From positions 186,001 through 250,000 of the forward strand of contig JAQWMR010000016.1 of NCBI GenBank assembly GCA_029246685.1: a DNA stretch of 64,000 bases, read 5' to 3'. Origin of the DNA: Acidimicrobiales bacterium. GTDB lineage: Bacteria; Actinomycetota; Acidimicrobiia; Acidimicrobiales; Aldehydirespiratoraceae. Under the pieces are notes generated by a model that was not told where the DNA came from, ran no database searches, and saw only the letters and a program-made list of their open reading frames with translations. A program made the position numbers and the translations under genes. Of this stretch, positions 34,759 to 43,754 are shown one piece after another; position 1 is the first letter of the stretch, and every line of letters begins with the position of its first letter.

Positions 34759-35844
34759 ATGGCGCAGACGGTGCAGGGTGTGGTGGCCAAGGCGGTCGGT
34801 GAACCGGTCACGATCGAGAACATCGTGATCCCGGACCCCGGTCCGGGCGAAGCCGTCGTTACGATTCAAGCGTGCGGTGTGTGCCACACCGACCTCCATT
34901 ACCGAGAGGGTGGGATCAACGACGAGTTCCCGTTCCTGCTCGGCCATGAGGCCAGCGGCATCGTCGAATCCGTTGGCGAAGGGGTCTCCGAGGTAGAGCC
35001 CGGTGACTTCGTGATCCTCAACTGGCGCGCCGTGTGCGGCGAGTGCCGGGCGTGCAAGAAGGGCACCCCCCATCTGTGTTTCAGCACGTTCAACGCTGAG
35101 CAGAAGATGACACTCGAGGACGGCACTGAGCTGTCCCCCGCGCTCGGGATCGGCGCGTTTGCCGAGAAGACGCTCGTCGCTGCTGGGCAGTGCACGAAGG
35201 TCGACGCGTCCGCCTCGCCAGCCGCGGCCGGCCTGCTCGGCTGCGGCGTGATGGCCGGCATCGGCGCGGCGATCAACACCGGAGGCGTGAGCCGGGGCGA
35301 CACTGTCGCTGTCTTCGGGTGCGGCGGCGTGGGCGACGCGGCAATCGCCGGGTCGAAGCTCGCGGGGGCCTCCACGATCATCGCGGTCGACATCGACGAT
35401 CAGAAGCTCGAGTGGGCGAAGGGCTTCGGGGCGACCCACACGGTCAACTCATCGAACGAGGACGCCGTCGAGAAGATCCAGGAGTACACCAATGGCTTTG
35501 GCGCCGACGTGTGTATCGAGGCCATCGGCCTACCCCACGTCTACAAGCAGTGCTTCGAGGCCCGCGACCTCGCCGGCACCGTCGTGCTCGTCGGCGTGCC
35601 GACGCCCGAGATGGAGATCACACTCCCCTTCCAAGAAGTCTTCGGTCGAGGCGGCGCTCTCAAGTCCAGCTGGTACGGCGACTGCCTGCCGTCGCGCGAC
35701 TTCCCCATGCTGATCGACCTCTACCAGCAGGGTCGACTCGATCTCGATGGCTTCGTCTCGGAGACGATCGGCTTGGAGGACGTGGAAGAGGCGTTCCACA
35801 AGATGGAGCGGGGCGAGGTGCTCCGCTCCGTCGTCGAGATCTGA
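34759..35844 (+). CDS. mscR: S-(hydroxymethyl)mycothiol dehydrogenase
   Basis: 361 residues, zinc-dependent medium-chain dehydrogenase. [18 protein letters not shown] carries the catalytic Cys, GHEASG the His, [15 protein letters not shown] the four structural-zinc Cys, and [12 protein letters not shown] the NAD loop. From memory it is strongly similar to M. tuberculosis AdhE2/MscR, including [10 protein letters not shown] and a C-terminal LRSVVEI. It oxidises the formaldehyde-mycothiol adduct. An AGGGGG purine run 9 bases before ATG serves as SD; a TACGGT box lies about 40 bases upstream, so the transcript is leadered. The MBL gene follows after 3 bases. Confidence 0.93.
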   Translation: MAQTVQGVVAKAVGEPVTIENIVIPDPGPGEAVVTIQACGVCHTDLHYREGGINDEFPFLLGHEASGIVESVGEGVSEVEPGDFVILNWRAVCGECRACKKGTPHLCFSTFNAEQKMTLEDGTELSPALGIGAFAEKTLVAAGQCTKVDASASPAAAGLLGCGVMAGIGAAINTGGVSRGDTVAVFGCGGVGDAAIAGSKLAGASTIIAVDIDDQKLEWAKGFGATHTVNSSNEDAVEKIQEYTNGFGADVCIEAIGLPHVYKQCFEARDLAGTVVLVGVPTPEMEITLPFQEVFGRGGALKSSWYGDCLPSRDFPMLIDLYQQGRLDLDGFVSETIGLEDVEEAFHKMERGEVLRSVVEI

Positions 35845-35847
35845 CGC

Positions 35848-36477
35848 ATGGCGATCGAACTCGTCACAACCGACGGCATCTTCGCCCTCGACGGTGGTGA
35901 GTGGGACGTCACGAACAACATCTGGCTGGTCGGCGACGACCGCGAGGTGATGATCTTCGACGCCGCCCACGACCATCAGCCGATCGTCGATGCCGTGAAC
36001 GGGCGCCGGGTCACAGCGATCGTGCTCACCCACGGCCACAACGACCACATCAATGCCGCGGCCGCGCTACGCGAGGCGGTCGATGCGCCCGTCCTCCTAC
36101 ACCCGGACGACCGCATGCTGTGGGACGTCGTCTACCCGGACGCCGCGACCGATGGCGATGTCGTGCCCGGCACCACGCTGGAAGCCGGCGGGCACGAGGT
36201 CGGCGTCATCCACACCCCGGGCCACTCCCCCGGCTGCTGCTGCTTCCACGATGTCGAAGCCGGACGGGTCGTCTCGGGCGACACCTTGTTCTGCGGAGGC
36301 CCGGGCGCGACCGGGCGGAGCTACAGCGACGAACCCACGATCCTGCGGTCGATCCGAGACCAGCTCCTGACGCTGCCGGGCAACACGATCGTCCACACCG
36401 GCCACGGCGACTCGACGGTGATCGACGACGAGCGCGAGCGGGTGCTCGAGCGGATCGCAGAACTCGGCCTCGACTAA
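35848..36477 (+). CDS. MBL-fold hydrolase, partner of mycothiol formaldehyde dehydrogenase
   Basis: 209 residues. Glyoxalase-II-like motif THGHNDHINA, then HTPGHSPGCCCF, SGDTLFCGGPG and HTGHGDST supply the two-metal site. In mycobacteria the same gene sits right after mscR (Rv2260 next to Rv2259), so it is inferred to hydrolyse the formyl-mycothiol thioester made by MscR. The two genes are 3 bases apart. The stop overlaps the convergent lipoprotein stop. Confidence 0.9.
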   Translation: MAIELVTTDGIFALDGGEWDVTNNIWLVGDDREVMIFDAAHDHQPIVDAVNGRRVTAIVLTHGHNDHINAAAALREAVDAPVLLHPDDRMLWDVVYPDAATDGDVVPGTTLEAGGHEVGVIHTPGHSPGCCCFHDVEAGRVVSGDTLFCGGPGATGRSYSDEPTILRSIRDQLLTLPGNTIVHTGHGDSTVIDDERERVLERIAELGLD

Positions 36478-37157
36478 TACGTCAGGATCGTGTCGAAGAA
36501 TTCCGCAGCGAATGGCAGTTGATCGGGCCCAAAGCTCACCGCACCGCACCCCACACCTGCGGCGGGGTCCGGACTCCAGTCGAAGCGCATCTCGGGACGG
36601 ATGACCACGTTGCCCGTCCCGGCGGGCGCCAGCGTGATGAACGTCGAACCGGTGAGCCCATCGCCGAAGTCGGGATTGTCCACGATCGGGACGTAGCGAG
36701 TGCCCCCGATGGTGTCGAACGAGCCAGCCATACGACCGAACAGCAGGAGGTTGCCGTTCTCACAGATCCCCGCGCCACCCGTGAACCCGGTCCCGCCGAA
36801 GTGGGGGAAATTGTCGAGGGGCAACAACTCCCCCATCTCCGTGTCGACAATGATCGTCATGCCACTCTGCGCGCTGCCGTCGAGGGTGTAGAGCTCGACG
36901 CCGACCTGACGAGCGGGCCGCTCCGGCGCCATGACACCGACGAAGTCCTGGGGCTGTGTGTCGTCGTTGCCGAAGAGCCAGATCCACAGGGTGTCGTCGG
37001 GTTCATCATCAACCGGCGCGTCGCCGTCTTCGTTGTCGGTCGTCTCGCTCCCGGCAGTCGGATACCCGTTGCCCGACTCGTCGTCAGCGCTCTCGGGGAC
37101 ACAAGCTGCCGCGAAGAGAATCGCGGCCACTGTGGTCATCATCAGTCGATTCCGCAT
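36474..37157 (-). CDS. Putative lipoprotein, function unknown
   Basis: 227 residues. N-terminus MRNRLMMTTVAAILFAAACV with Cys after AAA gives a weak lipobox, followed by an acidic Ser/Thr/Asp-rich linker (about 22-52). The rest is beta-rich (ELYTLDGSAQSGMTIIVDT, NGNLLLFGRMAGSF, TLAPAGTGNVVIRPEMRF) with two more Cys that could pair. No known domain recognised. The last stop codon overlaps that of the convergent MBL gene. Confidence 0.7.
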   Translation of the reverse strand: MRNRLMMTTVAAILFAAACVPESADDESGNGYPTAGSETTDNEDGDAPVDDEPDDTLWIWLFGNDDTQPQDFVGVMAPERPARQVGVELYTLDGSAQSGMTIIVDTEMGELLPLDNFPHFGGTGFTGGAGICENGNLLLFGRMAGSFDTIGGTRYVPIVDNPDFGDGLTGSTFITLAPAGTGNVVIRPEMRFDWSPDPAAGVGCGAVSFGPDQLPFAAEFFDTILTY

Positions 37158-37203
37158 GACGTTGTTGAACCACGAGACCGTCACCGCAGCGTCATCGCCC
37201 TGA

Positions 37204-38670
37204 TCAGATGCGAAGTACGCGCCCTTCGACGGACACTTGGGATCCGATCAGATCGTCGGTTGTCGCCGCCACAGCGGCAGCCGCATCCTCAAGTTTCGCC
37301 ACGGCTCGGTCGCCGGAGTCGAGATCGATGATGGCCCCGATGGCGTTCGGTCCGTCGGCGTCGTAGGTCACGGTGTAGGTGGCGACCACGCCCTCCCCCT
37401 TCGGATCCTCGTCGAGGGGGACTTGCGATGTCGCTGAACGCGCATCGTCGACCAGATCGGCAACGAGGAGGCCGTTCGTCGGTGGCTCCGTGGACCACAC
37501 CGCCAGGGCGGGCTTCGTCAGTAGACCGCTCACCGCCGTCACCGCGCCGAACGATCCCGGCGCGTCGCGTACCGCCTCGATCATGTCGACCGTCGCCTGA
37601 TACACGAAGTTGTTGAACGGGCCGCCGGCAAAGGCCATACCGCCGGTGAGCGTCGGCGTTGCGTGCGGATCGAGGCCGAGCTCCTTCTGCTGAACGCGAA
37701 CAGCGACCGGGAAGCAGCTGTAGATCTCGATGAAGTCCATCGACGCAATAGGACGCTCGATATGGACCGCGGCTGTCTCGCCGACCACGCGCATACCCGG
37801 CCAGCGATGGAGCTCCGCTCGCCGGCTCAGCGACAAGGACAACGACGACTCCAGCCCGACGTGGGGATACACCCGCTTGTCTCGATCGATGCCGAGTTCG
37901 TCCGCAACGGCCTCAGAGCAGAACACCATCGCCGACGCTTGGTCGACACCCCACTGGCTGTTGTGCCATTTGTTGTACGGAAACGAGATCGGCCGGTTGG
38001 CCGGGCTCGGGTCACGAATCTCGGCGGCGGTCATCGGTGAGCCGAAGTCGGCTCTCGGGTTGGATTGGGCGACGCCGTTGAATCGCGACCAGATCGCGGC
38101 AATGTCGTCGCGGTGCTCGTCGAGCGACCAGCCCTCTGCGGCCCGCCGGGCGCTGTCGATCATGGCGTACTGCTGAACCGGAGCGACGGCGCCGATCTCG
38201 ATCTCGGGCCGGGCGACGATCTCGCCCTCCCACGTCATGTGGGTATCCGGCTCGAGCCCCTCTTGGTCGTGACCGGCGAGTTCGACACCGGCCCGCTTCG
38301 CGACGTCGTCGCGGTACTTGGTCTCGCCGCCGCAGACGACGGCCACATCGACCGCACCGGACCGCACTGCCTCGAGGGCGCGGTTCACGAGTGTCTGCTG
38401 CGGAATGCCGACGTCGGCCGCGACCGTATGCGCCGTCACGCCGAGCGTCTCGCTGATGTGCCGCGCGGAGTCGGGCAGCCAGGAGAGGCCACGGGTAGCT
38501 CCGATCCAGTCGACTCGCCCGGTCACGGTTGTCGACCCGGTGTCGGCCAACGCCGCCTCGACGGCCGCCGTCATCAAGCCGGTCGTGTCGAGCCCGGCTC
38601 CGGGTTCCGGAAGCCGCTGGTGCGCGGCGCCGACACCGATCAGGACGGGCCTTGTGGGTTCGCTCTGCAT
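37204..38670 (-). CDS. Thiolase-like protein with C-terminal OB domain, catalytic Cys missing
   Basis: 488 residues. Thiolase fold (VLIGVGAAHQR; RSGAVDVAVVCGGETKYRD; ASMDFIEIYSCFPVAV; GGMAFAGGPFNNF), then an extra C-terminal domain (about 400-488) with a beta-barrel look (VVATYTVTYDADGPNAIGAI), as in type-1 thiolase-like (TLP1) proteins. At the position of the nucleophilic Cys (N-x-C-x-S-G) the sequence reads VGIPQQTL, so classical thiolysis is not expected. A TAGGGT box lies 9 bases before ATG. Divergent from the acyl-CoA-dehydrogenase-fold gene. Confidence 0.85.
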   Translation of the reverse strand: MQSEPTRPVLIGVGAAHQRLPEPGAGLDTTGLMTAAVEAALADTGSTTVTGRVDWIGATRGLSWLPDSARHISETLGVTAHTVAADVGIPQQTLVNRALEAVRSGAVDVAVVCGGETKYRDDVAKRAGVELAGHDQEGLEPDTHMTWEGEIVARPEIEIGAVAPVQQYAMIDSARRAAEGWSLDEHRDDIAAIWSRFNGVAQSNPRADFGSPMTAAEIRDPSPANRPISFPYNKWHNSQWGVDQASAMVFCSEAVADELGIDRDKRVYPHVGLESSLSLSLSRRAELHRWPGMRVVGETAAVHIERPIASMDFIEIYSCFPVAVRVQQKELGLDPHATPTLTGGMAFAGGPFNNFVYQATVDMIEAVRDAPGSFGAVTAVSGLLTKPALAVWSTEPPTNGLLVADLVDDARSATSQVPLDEDPKGEGVVATYTVTYDADGPNAIGAIIDLDSGDRAVAKLEDAAAAVAATTDDLIGSQVSVEGRVLRI

Positions 38671-38730
38671 CGCCGGCGGACCCTACTGTGGCGACGCTCC
38701 ACTCACGAAGATGCGTTCCCGAGGCCTCAC

Positions 38731-39864
38731 ATGACCACCCTTCTCGAAGCAGCCCGCGATCTCCGCACCACCCTCGATGCCGAAGGCGCGAAGGCCGAAG
38801 CGGCCGGGACCCCGATGACCGACGAAGCCGTCCGCTTGTGCAAGGAGGCCGACCTCTACGGCGCCCTCGTGACCAAGGATGTCGGGGGCACCGAGCTCAA
38901 CGCAGCGGACAGCCTCGACGTGTTCACCGAGCTCGCCAGAGCCGACGGCTCGATCGGCTGGGTCGTCATGGCCGGCAGCACCGCAACGGCGTACTTCAGC
39001 TCGTACTGCCCGGACTCGTTCACCGACGTGATGTTCGCCGACGGCGTCCCGCTCGTCGCCGGCCAGTTCGCTCCCAACGGCGTTGCGGTACCGAAGGGCG
39101 ATGCGTTCCACATCTCCGGCAACTATTCGTTCGGCTCCGGGCTCGAACATGCGCACTGGGCAGGCTCGGGTTCGTTCACGCAACCCGAAGAGGGCGACGC
39201 CGACTACATCTTCGCCATCGTCCCGAAAGCCGAGGCCGAGATCCTCGGCAACTGGGACGTGATGGGGCTGCGATCCACCGCGTCGTACGACTACCGGATC
39301 GACAGCGACGTCCCGGCTGACCGCACGTTCTCCATGTTCGGCTTCACCCGTTACCGGGGCGGCAAGCAGTTCGACCTCGGCATCCTCCATCTCACGGAGA
39401 TCGGTCATGCCGGCTGGGCGCTCGGCGTGATGCGGCGGGCTATCGACGAGGCGGCAGTCATCGCCCGGACAAAGCAGCGGATGACCGGCAAGACCGGTCT
39501 CGCCGAAGATCCCCGGTTCCAGTACGACCTCGCCGAGGCCGAGAGCTTGTTCCGCGCCGGCGATCTCTGGATCCGAACGGCCTTCGCGAAGGCGGAGCAC
39601 TCGGCCGAGAACGACAACCCCGACCAGGCACTCGTGGGCGAGGCACTGCAGGCGACGGCATGGTTCACGCAGAAGTCGACCGAGGCGATCCAGACGCTCT
39701 ACCGCCACATCGGCACCGCAGCGCTGCGCGACGGTGCGTTCCAGCGAGCATTCCGCGACATCCACGCCGGAAGCCAGCACGCAATGGTGAGCCCGGCCCA
39801 CACCCACGCGTTCGCCGAAGCAAAGCTCGGCGCCGCTCCCGAGAACGCCGTCGACTGGGACTGA
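38731..39864 (+). CDS. Acyl-CoA-dehydrogenase-fold flavoprotein (HsaA-like monooxygenase group)
   Basis: 377 residues with the acyl-CoA dehydrogenase fold but the Acyl-CoA_dh_2 C-terminal half: ELARADGSIGWVVMAGS, GNYSFGSGLEHAHWA, NWDVMGLRSTASYDYRID and a C-terminal YRHIGTAALRDGAFQRAFRD. This signature group includes flavin-dependent hydroxylases such as HsaA (steroid degradation), which use reduced FMN from a partner reductase; no reductase is adjacent. Ends before a strong hairpin. Confidence 0.82.
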   Translation: MTTLLEAARDLRTTLDAEGAKAEAAGTPMTDEAVRLCKEADLYGALVTKDVGGTELNAADSLDVFTELARADGSIGWVVMAGSTATAYFSSYCPDSFTDVMFADGVPLVAGQFAPNGVAVPKGDAFHISGNYSFGSGLEHAHWAGSGSFTQPEEGDADYIFAIVPKAEAEILGNWDVMGLRSTASYDYRIDSDVPADRTFSMFGFTRYRGGKQFDLGILHLTEIGHAGWALGVMRRAIDEAAVIARTKQRMTGKTGLAEDPRFQYDLAEAESLFRAGDLWIRTAFAKAEHSAENDNPDQALVGEALQATAWFTQKSTEAIQTLYRHIGTAALRDGAFQRAFRDIHAGSQHAMVSPAHTHAFAEAKLGAAPENAVDWD

Positions 39865-39875
39865 CCCGCCCCTCC

Positions 39876-39928
39876 CCGTTCTGTGAGTCGAAATCAGCCG
39901 TATGCGCTGACTCGGGCTCACAGAACGG
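39876..39928. terminator. Long hairpin between two convergent genes
   Basis: Two perfect 12-base arms (39876-39887 CCGTTCTGTGAG and 39917-39928) with an internal loop and a further 4-base stem (TCAG/CTGA) around a 9-base loop. No T run follows, so it is either a factor-independent bidirectional terminator of unusual kind or a dispersed palindromic repeat. Confidence 0.6.
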
Positions 39929-40759
39929 TCACACGGTGACAGACGTGAGGTCGTCGCCCATGACGATCTCGCCGTCGAACTCCTTGGCGGCGATAGCGAT
40001 CCACTCGGGGTATTGCTCGGGCTGCGGCGCCGGAACGTAGTGGGTCATCATGAGCGTCTTCACGCGGTTCTTCGCCGCTACCTGTCCTGCCTGCTCGACG
40101 GATGAGTGGTAGTCGAGGATGTCCTGAAGACGTGGAATCGGAATCGTCTTCACGATGTCGTCGCGGATGACGGTCTGGACGTAGACGTCGGCGTCCTTCG
40201 TCAGGCTGTCGAGCCCGTCGCACGGGATCGTGTCCCCTGCGAGCGCGACGACCTTGCCGTCCGACTCGACGCGGTAGCCGATCGTCGGCTCGACGGGCGC
40301 ATGGCAGGTCTCGTGGCACGTGATCGACATCGAACCGATGGTGAACGCATCGCCAGGCACGACTTCGGTGACCTCGACGACGGGCTCCCAGTTGAGATCT
40401 TCGTGGTGGTCCATCCGGTACTTCATGTCCGGCCCGAGGGCGAGAAGGATGTGGTCGACGTAGTGCTTGAGTCCGACCGGGCCCCAGACCCGCAGCGGCG
40501 TCGGCTCGTTCGTGGCGATCCAGTGAGTCGTGACGATGTCGTTGAACGCCGTGAGGTGGTCGCTGTGCAGGTGCGTGATCAGCAGCCCCGACAGGAACGC
40601 CGGCCCGGTCTGGGCCAATGGCATGCGCATCACACACCCTCGGCCCGCATCGATGAGGACGTGCTCGCCGTTGTTCTCGCCCGCCTTCACGAGAGTGCAC
40701 GGCCCTGCCCGATTCGGGTCGGGAAGCGGCGTTCCGGTACCGACGAGAGTGACTTCCAC
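39929..40759 (-). CDS. Ribonuclease-Z-like MBL-fold metallo-hydrolase
   Basis: 276 residues. Metal motif THLHSDHLTAFNDI, GTGTPLPDPNRAGPC opening (elaC-like substrate loop), HETCHAPVEPTIGYRV, ALAGDTIPCDGL and THYVPAPQPEQYPEW. Resembles the arylsulfatase/RNase Z-like MBL group rather than tRNase Z proper, since no tRNA-binding exosite is visible. GTG start overlaps the sulfatase-DJ-1 stop by one base, so it is the last gene of the selenoprotein operon. A role in hydrolysing a small ester or sulfate produced by the upstream enzymes is inference. Confidence 0.87.
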   Translation of the reverse strand: MEVTLVGTGTPLPDPNRAGPCTLVKAGENNGEHVLIDAGRGCVMRMPLAQTGPAFLSGLLITHLHSDHLTAFNDIVTTHWIATNEPTPLRVWGPVGLKHYVDHILLALGPDMKYRMDHHEDLNWEPVVEVTEVVPGDAFTIGSMSITCHETCHAPVEPTIGYRVESDGKVVALAGDTIPCDGLDSLTKDADVYVQTVIRDDIVKTIPIPRLQDILDYHSSVEQAGQVAAKNRVKTLMMTHYVPAPQPEQYPEWIAIAAKEFDGEIVMGDDLTSVTV

Positions 40760-43311
40760 TACGCCTCCTGAGGCTGCGCTGCCGGTTCAGCGACGGCGGC
40801 CTTCTCGAGTACGCGCTGCATCATTTCTCGCGAGACCGTCAGGCCAGCGTTCTGGTTCTGGCCGGTGATCAAGTCGCCGTCGACGACGACGTGGTTGGCG
40901 AACATGTCGCGCAGCTTGTGCGTGGTCGACTCGAAGTCCGCGCCGGCGTTGCGGAGCTCGGTCTCGGGGTGCTGCGGGGTGTGCGAGATACCGAGCTGTT
41001 GCACCTGGCGATCAGTTACCGCCGTCAGTCGACGTCCCTTGACCAGCGGTTCGCCGTCGGCGGTCTTCGCCTTGAGCAGACCGAGCGGTCCGTGACAGAT
41101 CCCTCCGAGAACGGCGCCGTTCGCCGCCGCCTTAGTCACCTGGTCACCGACCTCATCGGACGTACCCAGATCCCAGGCCGCTCCCCAGCCGCCGGCGAAG
41201 AAGACGATGTCGTACGAATCGATGTCGACATCGGCGATAGGAAGCGAGTCCATGCACTTCGCCTGGAGCTCATCGTCGACCATGTAGCGGTCGTCGTGGT
41301 GCGACCGAATCGGAGGCTTGAAGGACGACGGGTCGAAGGGGATATCGCCGCCGCGGGGCGACGCGACATCGACCTCCATGCCGGCGTCGAGGAACTCGTA
41401 GTAGGGCACCGTCAGCTCGGACCCAAAGACGCCGGTCTGCTTGTTCACGCTGAGCGTGCCGTGGTTGGTTGCCACGACGAGGGCCCGGCGACCGCTCAGG
41501 TCGAGCTCGACGGCGTCGGGATCCTCCGGATGTATTCCGAGACGTTGGAGAGCGCGGCGAGCGGCGAGCGCCGGCTTCGGTGGGGTCTTGGCCTTGGGTC
41601 CGTCGTCCGGGCGGGCGGCGGTGGGCCACTCCTCGTTGCGCTCCGGAACGGCGTCGCGGGCAGTGCTCATGGTCGTCTCCAGTTGGCGTCGAATGTCGGT
41701 GACTTCTGCATCGGCGGCACGGTTCACGGCTTCGATCGGGTCAGTGTCGAGGTCGTAGAGCTCCCACTGATCCGGGATCGCCTCGGTGCGGTACGCGGGC
41801 CCGGATGGGCCGCGCACGGACAGGTTGCGGACGAACGGATCGGTCCACCCCGCCGGGTCGTCGAACGTGCGGACGAGCTTCCAGAGCCGCCCATCGACTC
41901 GACCGACCACGGCCTCGACGTTGGTGGCCGCGTGGGCGGGGATCTTGATCTGCAGCGGGAACGGTGCCTCGCTGCGCCCGAGCCCTTGCACGATCGCGGC
42001 CGCGTTGCCGTCGCCTTCGAGCACGTTGTCGCGGGTGATCATGTAGACGGAGTCGTCGTCGAGCGTCGCGCCGTCGAGAACGCCACTCAGGTCTCGTCCT
42101 GGCAGCGGGTGGACCTCGGAGTGGGTGAGGCGAAGCTTCCCCGCGAGGTCCGACTCGTGCGCTCCCGCCACGCCGATCAGCGTCGGCAACAGGTCGATGT
42201 GGCTGGTCGGAGCGGAGACCGCGGCCGGCGTGGTCGTCTGCTCCCCCACCCGCGCCATCTGGAACGGCACGCGGGTTGCCTCGTCGTAGAGCTGGTACCA
42301 CTTCTGATGGAGACCGCCGTGTGAGCCCAGCATGTCGCCGTGGTCGGCGGAGAAGACGACGACTGAGTCGTGCCCGGCTCCCGTGACCGTCCGCCGCACA
42401 CGATCGATCGGCCCGTCCACGTCGTGGTGGAGCCGGTAGTACGTCTGTCGGTACTGGTCGGCGTTTGACAGATACGCCCGCCGGATGAGCCGCGTGGGTC
42501 CGTATCCCGAGTAGTACGCATCCCGATACGCACTGTGCAGAGCCGGTTTCGTGGAGAGGTCCTCGTCGTCGGTGGGCGACGGCGGCACGGTCGGGAGCTC
42601 GATTGCGGACTCCGGCAGCGGCCGACGAGCGAGGGCGGGCCACAGGACGATGTCGTGGGGGTTCACGAACGAGCAGACGAGCACGAACGGCGTCATCGCT
42701 GTCGCGTCGCCCGCAGCACGACGGGCGTAGCGATCCTCGAGGAACGCGACGGCGCGCTCCGCATAGATTGGGTCGCGCACCACGCCCATGTCCGAGCGTC
42801 GCCCGCCGTGGGGCTCCGGGCCAACCCATCCGGCGAAGCCGAACTCATCGAGCGGATCAGCATCGACGTAGGCCTGCACGGCGTCGGGGATGAGTTCGCC
42901 GTCGTCGGTGTTCGTGTCGAGAGGCTTGCCGTCCACTTGGAGGTCGGCGTGGCTGACATGCCACTTGCCGATGTAGTGGGTGTCGTAGCCGGCGGCCCGC
43001 ATCCAGTTGCCGAGGGTGGGAACTTCACCCGGACGCAGCCAACGCATACGGCTGTCGTCATCGCGCTTCGCGAGTCCGTTCGTCTGGGTGACGCCATGCA
43101 CAGACGGGTAGTGGCCGGTCAGCAGACAGGGACGGCTGGGCACGCAGGCCGTGGAGGCCACGTAGTGGCGATCGAACGTCACGGCGTTCTCGTCGAACCA
43201 CTTCCGAGCGGGCAGGGAGCGATCACGCCACTCGCGCAGCTCGGCGTTCTCATAGGACGGCGCTGCCCGCTCCTCATCGGTGAGGATAATGATGATGTCC
43301 GGCTGGCTCAT
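40759..43311 (-). CDS. Sulfatase fused to a DJ-1/PfpI domain
   Basis: 850 residues, much longer than either family. Residues 1-560 are a type I sulfatase: C56 in TACVPSRPCLLTG is the C-x-P-x-R formylglycine site, IGKWHVSHAD (114-123), FSADHGDMLGSHGG (320-333) supplies metal ligands. A Lys/Pro-rich linker (about 565-600) leads to a DJ-1/PfpI domain (606-835) with SELTVPYYEFLDAG, SYDIVFFAGGWGAAWDL and nucleophile elbow GGICHGPLG (C739). Both active sites look intact, implying a bifunctional enzyme. ATG overlaps the upstream SRPBCC stop (ATGA). Type I sulfatases need a formylglycine-generating enzyme, not encoded here. Confidence 0.92.
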   Translation of the reverse strand: MSQPDIIIILTDEERAAPSYENAELREWRDRSLPARKWFDENAVTFDRHYVASTACVPSRPCLLTGHYPSVHGVTQTNGLAKRDDDSRMRWLRPGEVPTLGNWMRAAGYDTHYIGKWHVSHADLQVDGKPLDTNTDDGELIPDAVQAYVDADPLDEFGFAGWVGPEPHGGRRSDMGVVRDPIYAERAVAFLEDRYARRAAGDATAMTPFVLVCSFVNPHDIVLWPALARRPLPESAIELPTVPPSPTDDEDLSTKPALHSAYRDAYYSGYGPTRLIRRAYLSNADQYRQTYYRLHHDVDGPIDRVRRTVTGAGHDSVVVFSADHGDMLGSHGGLHQKWYQLYDEATRVPFQMARVGEQTTTPAAVSAPTSHIDLLPTLIGVAGAHESDLAGKLRLTHSEVHPLPGRDLSGVLDGATLDDDSVYMITRDNVLEGDGNAAAIVQGLGRSEAPFPLQIKIPAHAATNVEAVVGRVDGRLWKLVRTFDDPAGWTDPFVRNLSVRGPSGPAYRTEAIPDQWELYDLDTDPIEAVNRAADAEVTDIRRQLETTMSTARDAVPERNEEWPTAARPDDGPKAKTPPKPALAARRALQRLGIHPEDPDAVELDLSGRRALVVATNHGTLSVNKQTGVFGSELTVPYYEFLDAGMEVDVASPRGGDIPFDPSSFKPPIRSHHDDRYMVDDELQAKCMDSLPIADVDIDSYDIVFFAGGWGAAWDLGTSDEVGDQVTKAAANGAVLGGICHGPLGLLKAKTADGEPLVKGRRLTAVTDRQVQQLGISHTPQHPETELRNAGADFESTTHKLRDMFANHVVVDGDLITGQNQNAGLTVSREMMQRVLEKAAVAEPAAQPQEA

Positions 43312-43754
43312 CGAGCTGCCTCCTCCGCTGCCGCGGCGAGACCGGCGAGCAGCTTCTCGTTGGTCGACCCGAACCGTCGGGCAACGGCCTTCGCTGCGAG
43401 TCGCATCGGCGGTCGGGGCCCGGGCGTGATGTCGCCGATGATGACGACCCGACTGCCGTCACCGTCAGCCTCGATCTCCCACGCATTGACGACCTGGGAA
43501 AGGACCGGCGGGAGTCCGATCAGCTCGTAGGCGAGACGATGCTCGGGATCCCACTCCGTGATGGTCTCCACAATCACCATCGACCCGACCTGCACTCGGC
43601 GGCTGGTGCCGACGCCTTCGTTCTGGCCGGTCATGTAGGACGAGTGATCGACCTCGGGCGTCCACTCGGCGATCCGGGCGAAGTCGGCAAGGACCTTCCA
43701 CACCACGGCGGGAGGAGCGGCGACGCGTCGCTCGGAACGGGTCTCAGGCATCAT
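43308..43754 (-). CDS. SRPBCC-family (polyketide cyclase/START-like) protein
   Basis: 148 residues. SERRVAAPPAVVWKVLADFARI opens the helix-grip fold; TSRRVQVGSMVIVETITEWDPEHRLAYELIG and RVVIIGDITPGPRP follow. This fold binds hydrophobic small molecules in a deep cavity. It overlaps the TetR gene upstream by 8-11 bases (two adjacent ATGs) and the sulfatase gene by 4, so all are co-translated. It probably binds or transforms the pathway's ligand. Confidence 0.87.
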   Translation of the reverse strand: MMPETRSERRVAAPPAVVWKVLADFARIAEWTPEVDHSSYMTGQNEGVGTSRRVQVGSMVIVETITEWDPEHRLAYELIGLPPVLSQVVNAWEIEADGDGSRVVIIGDITPGPRPPMRLAAKAVARRFGSTNEKLLAGLAAAAEEAAR

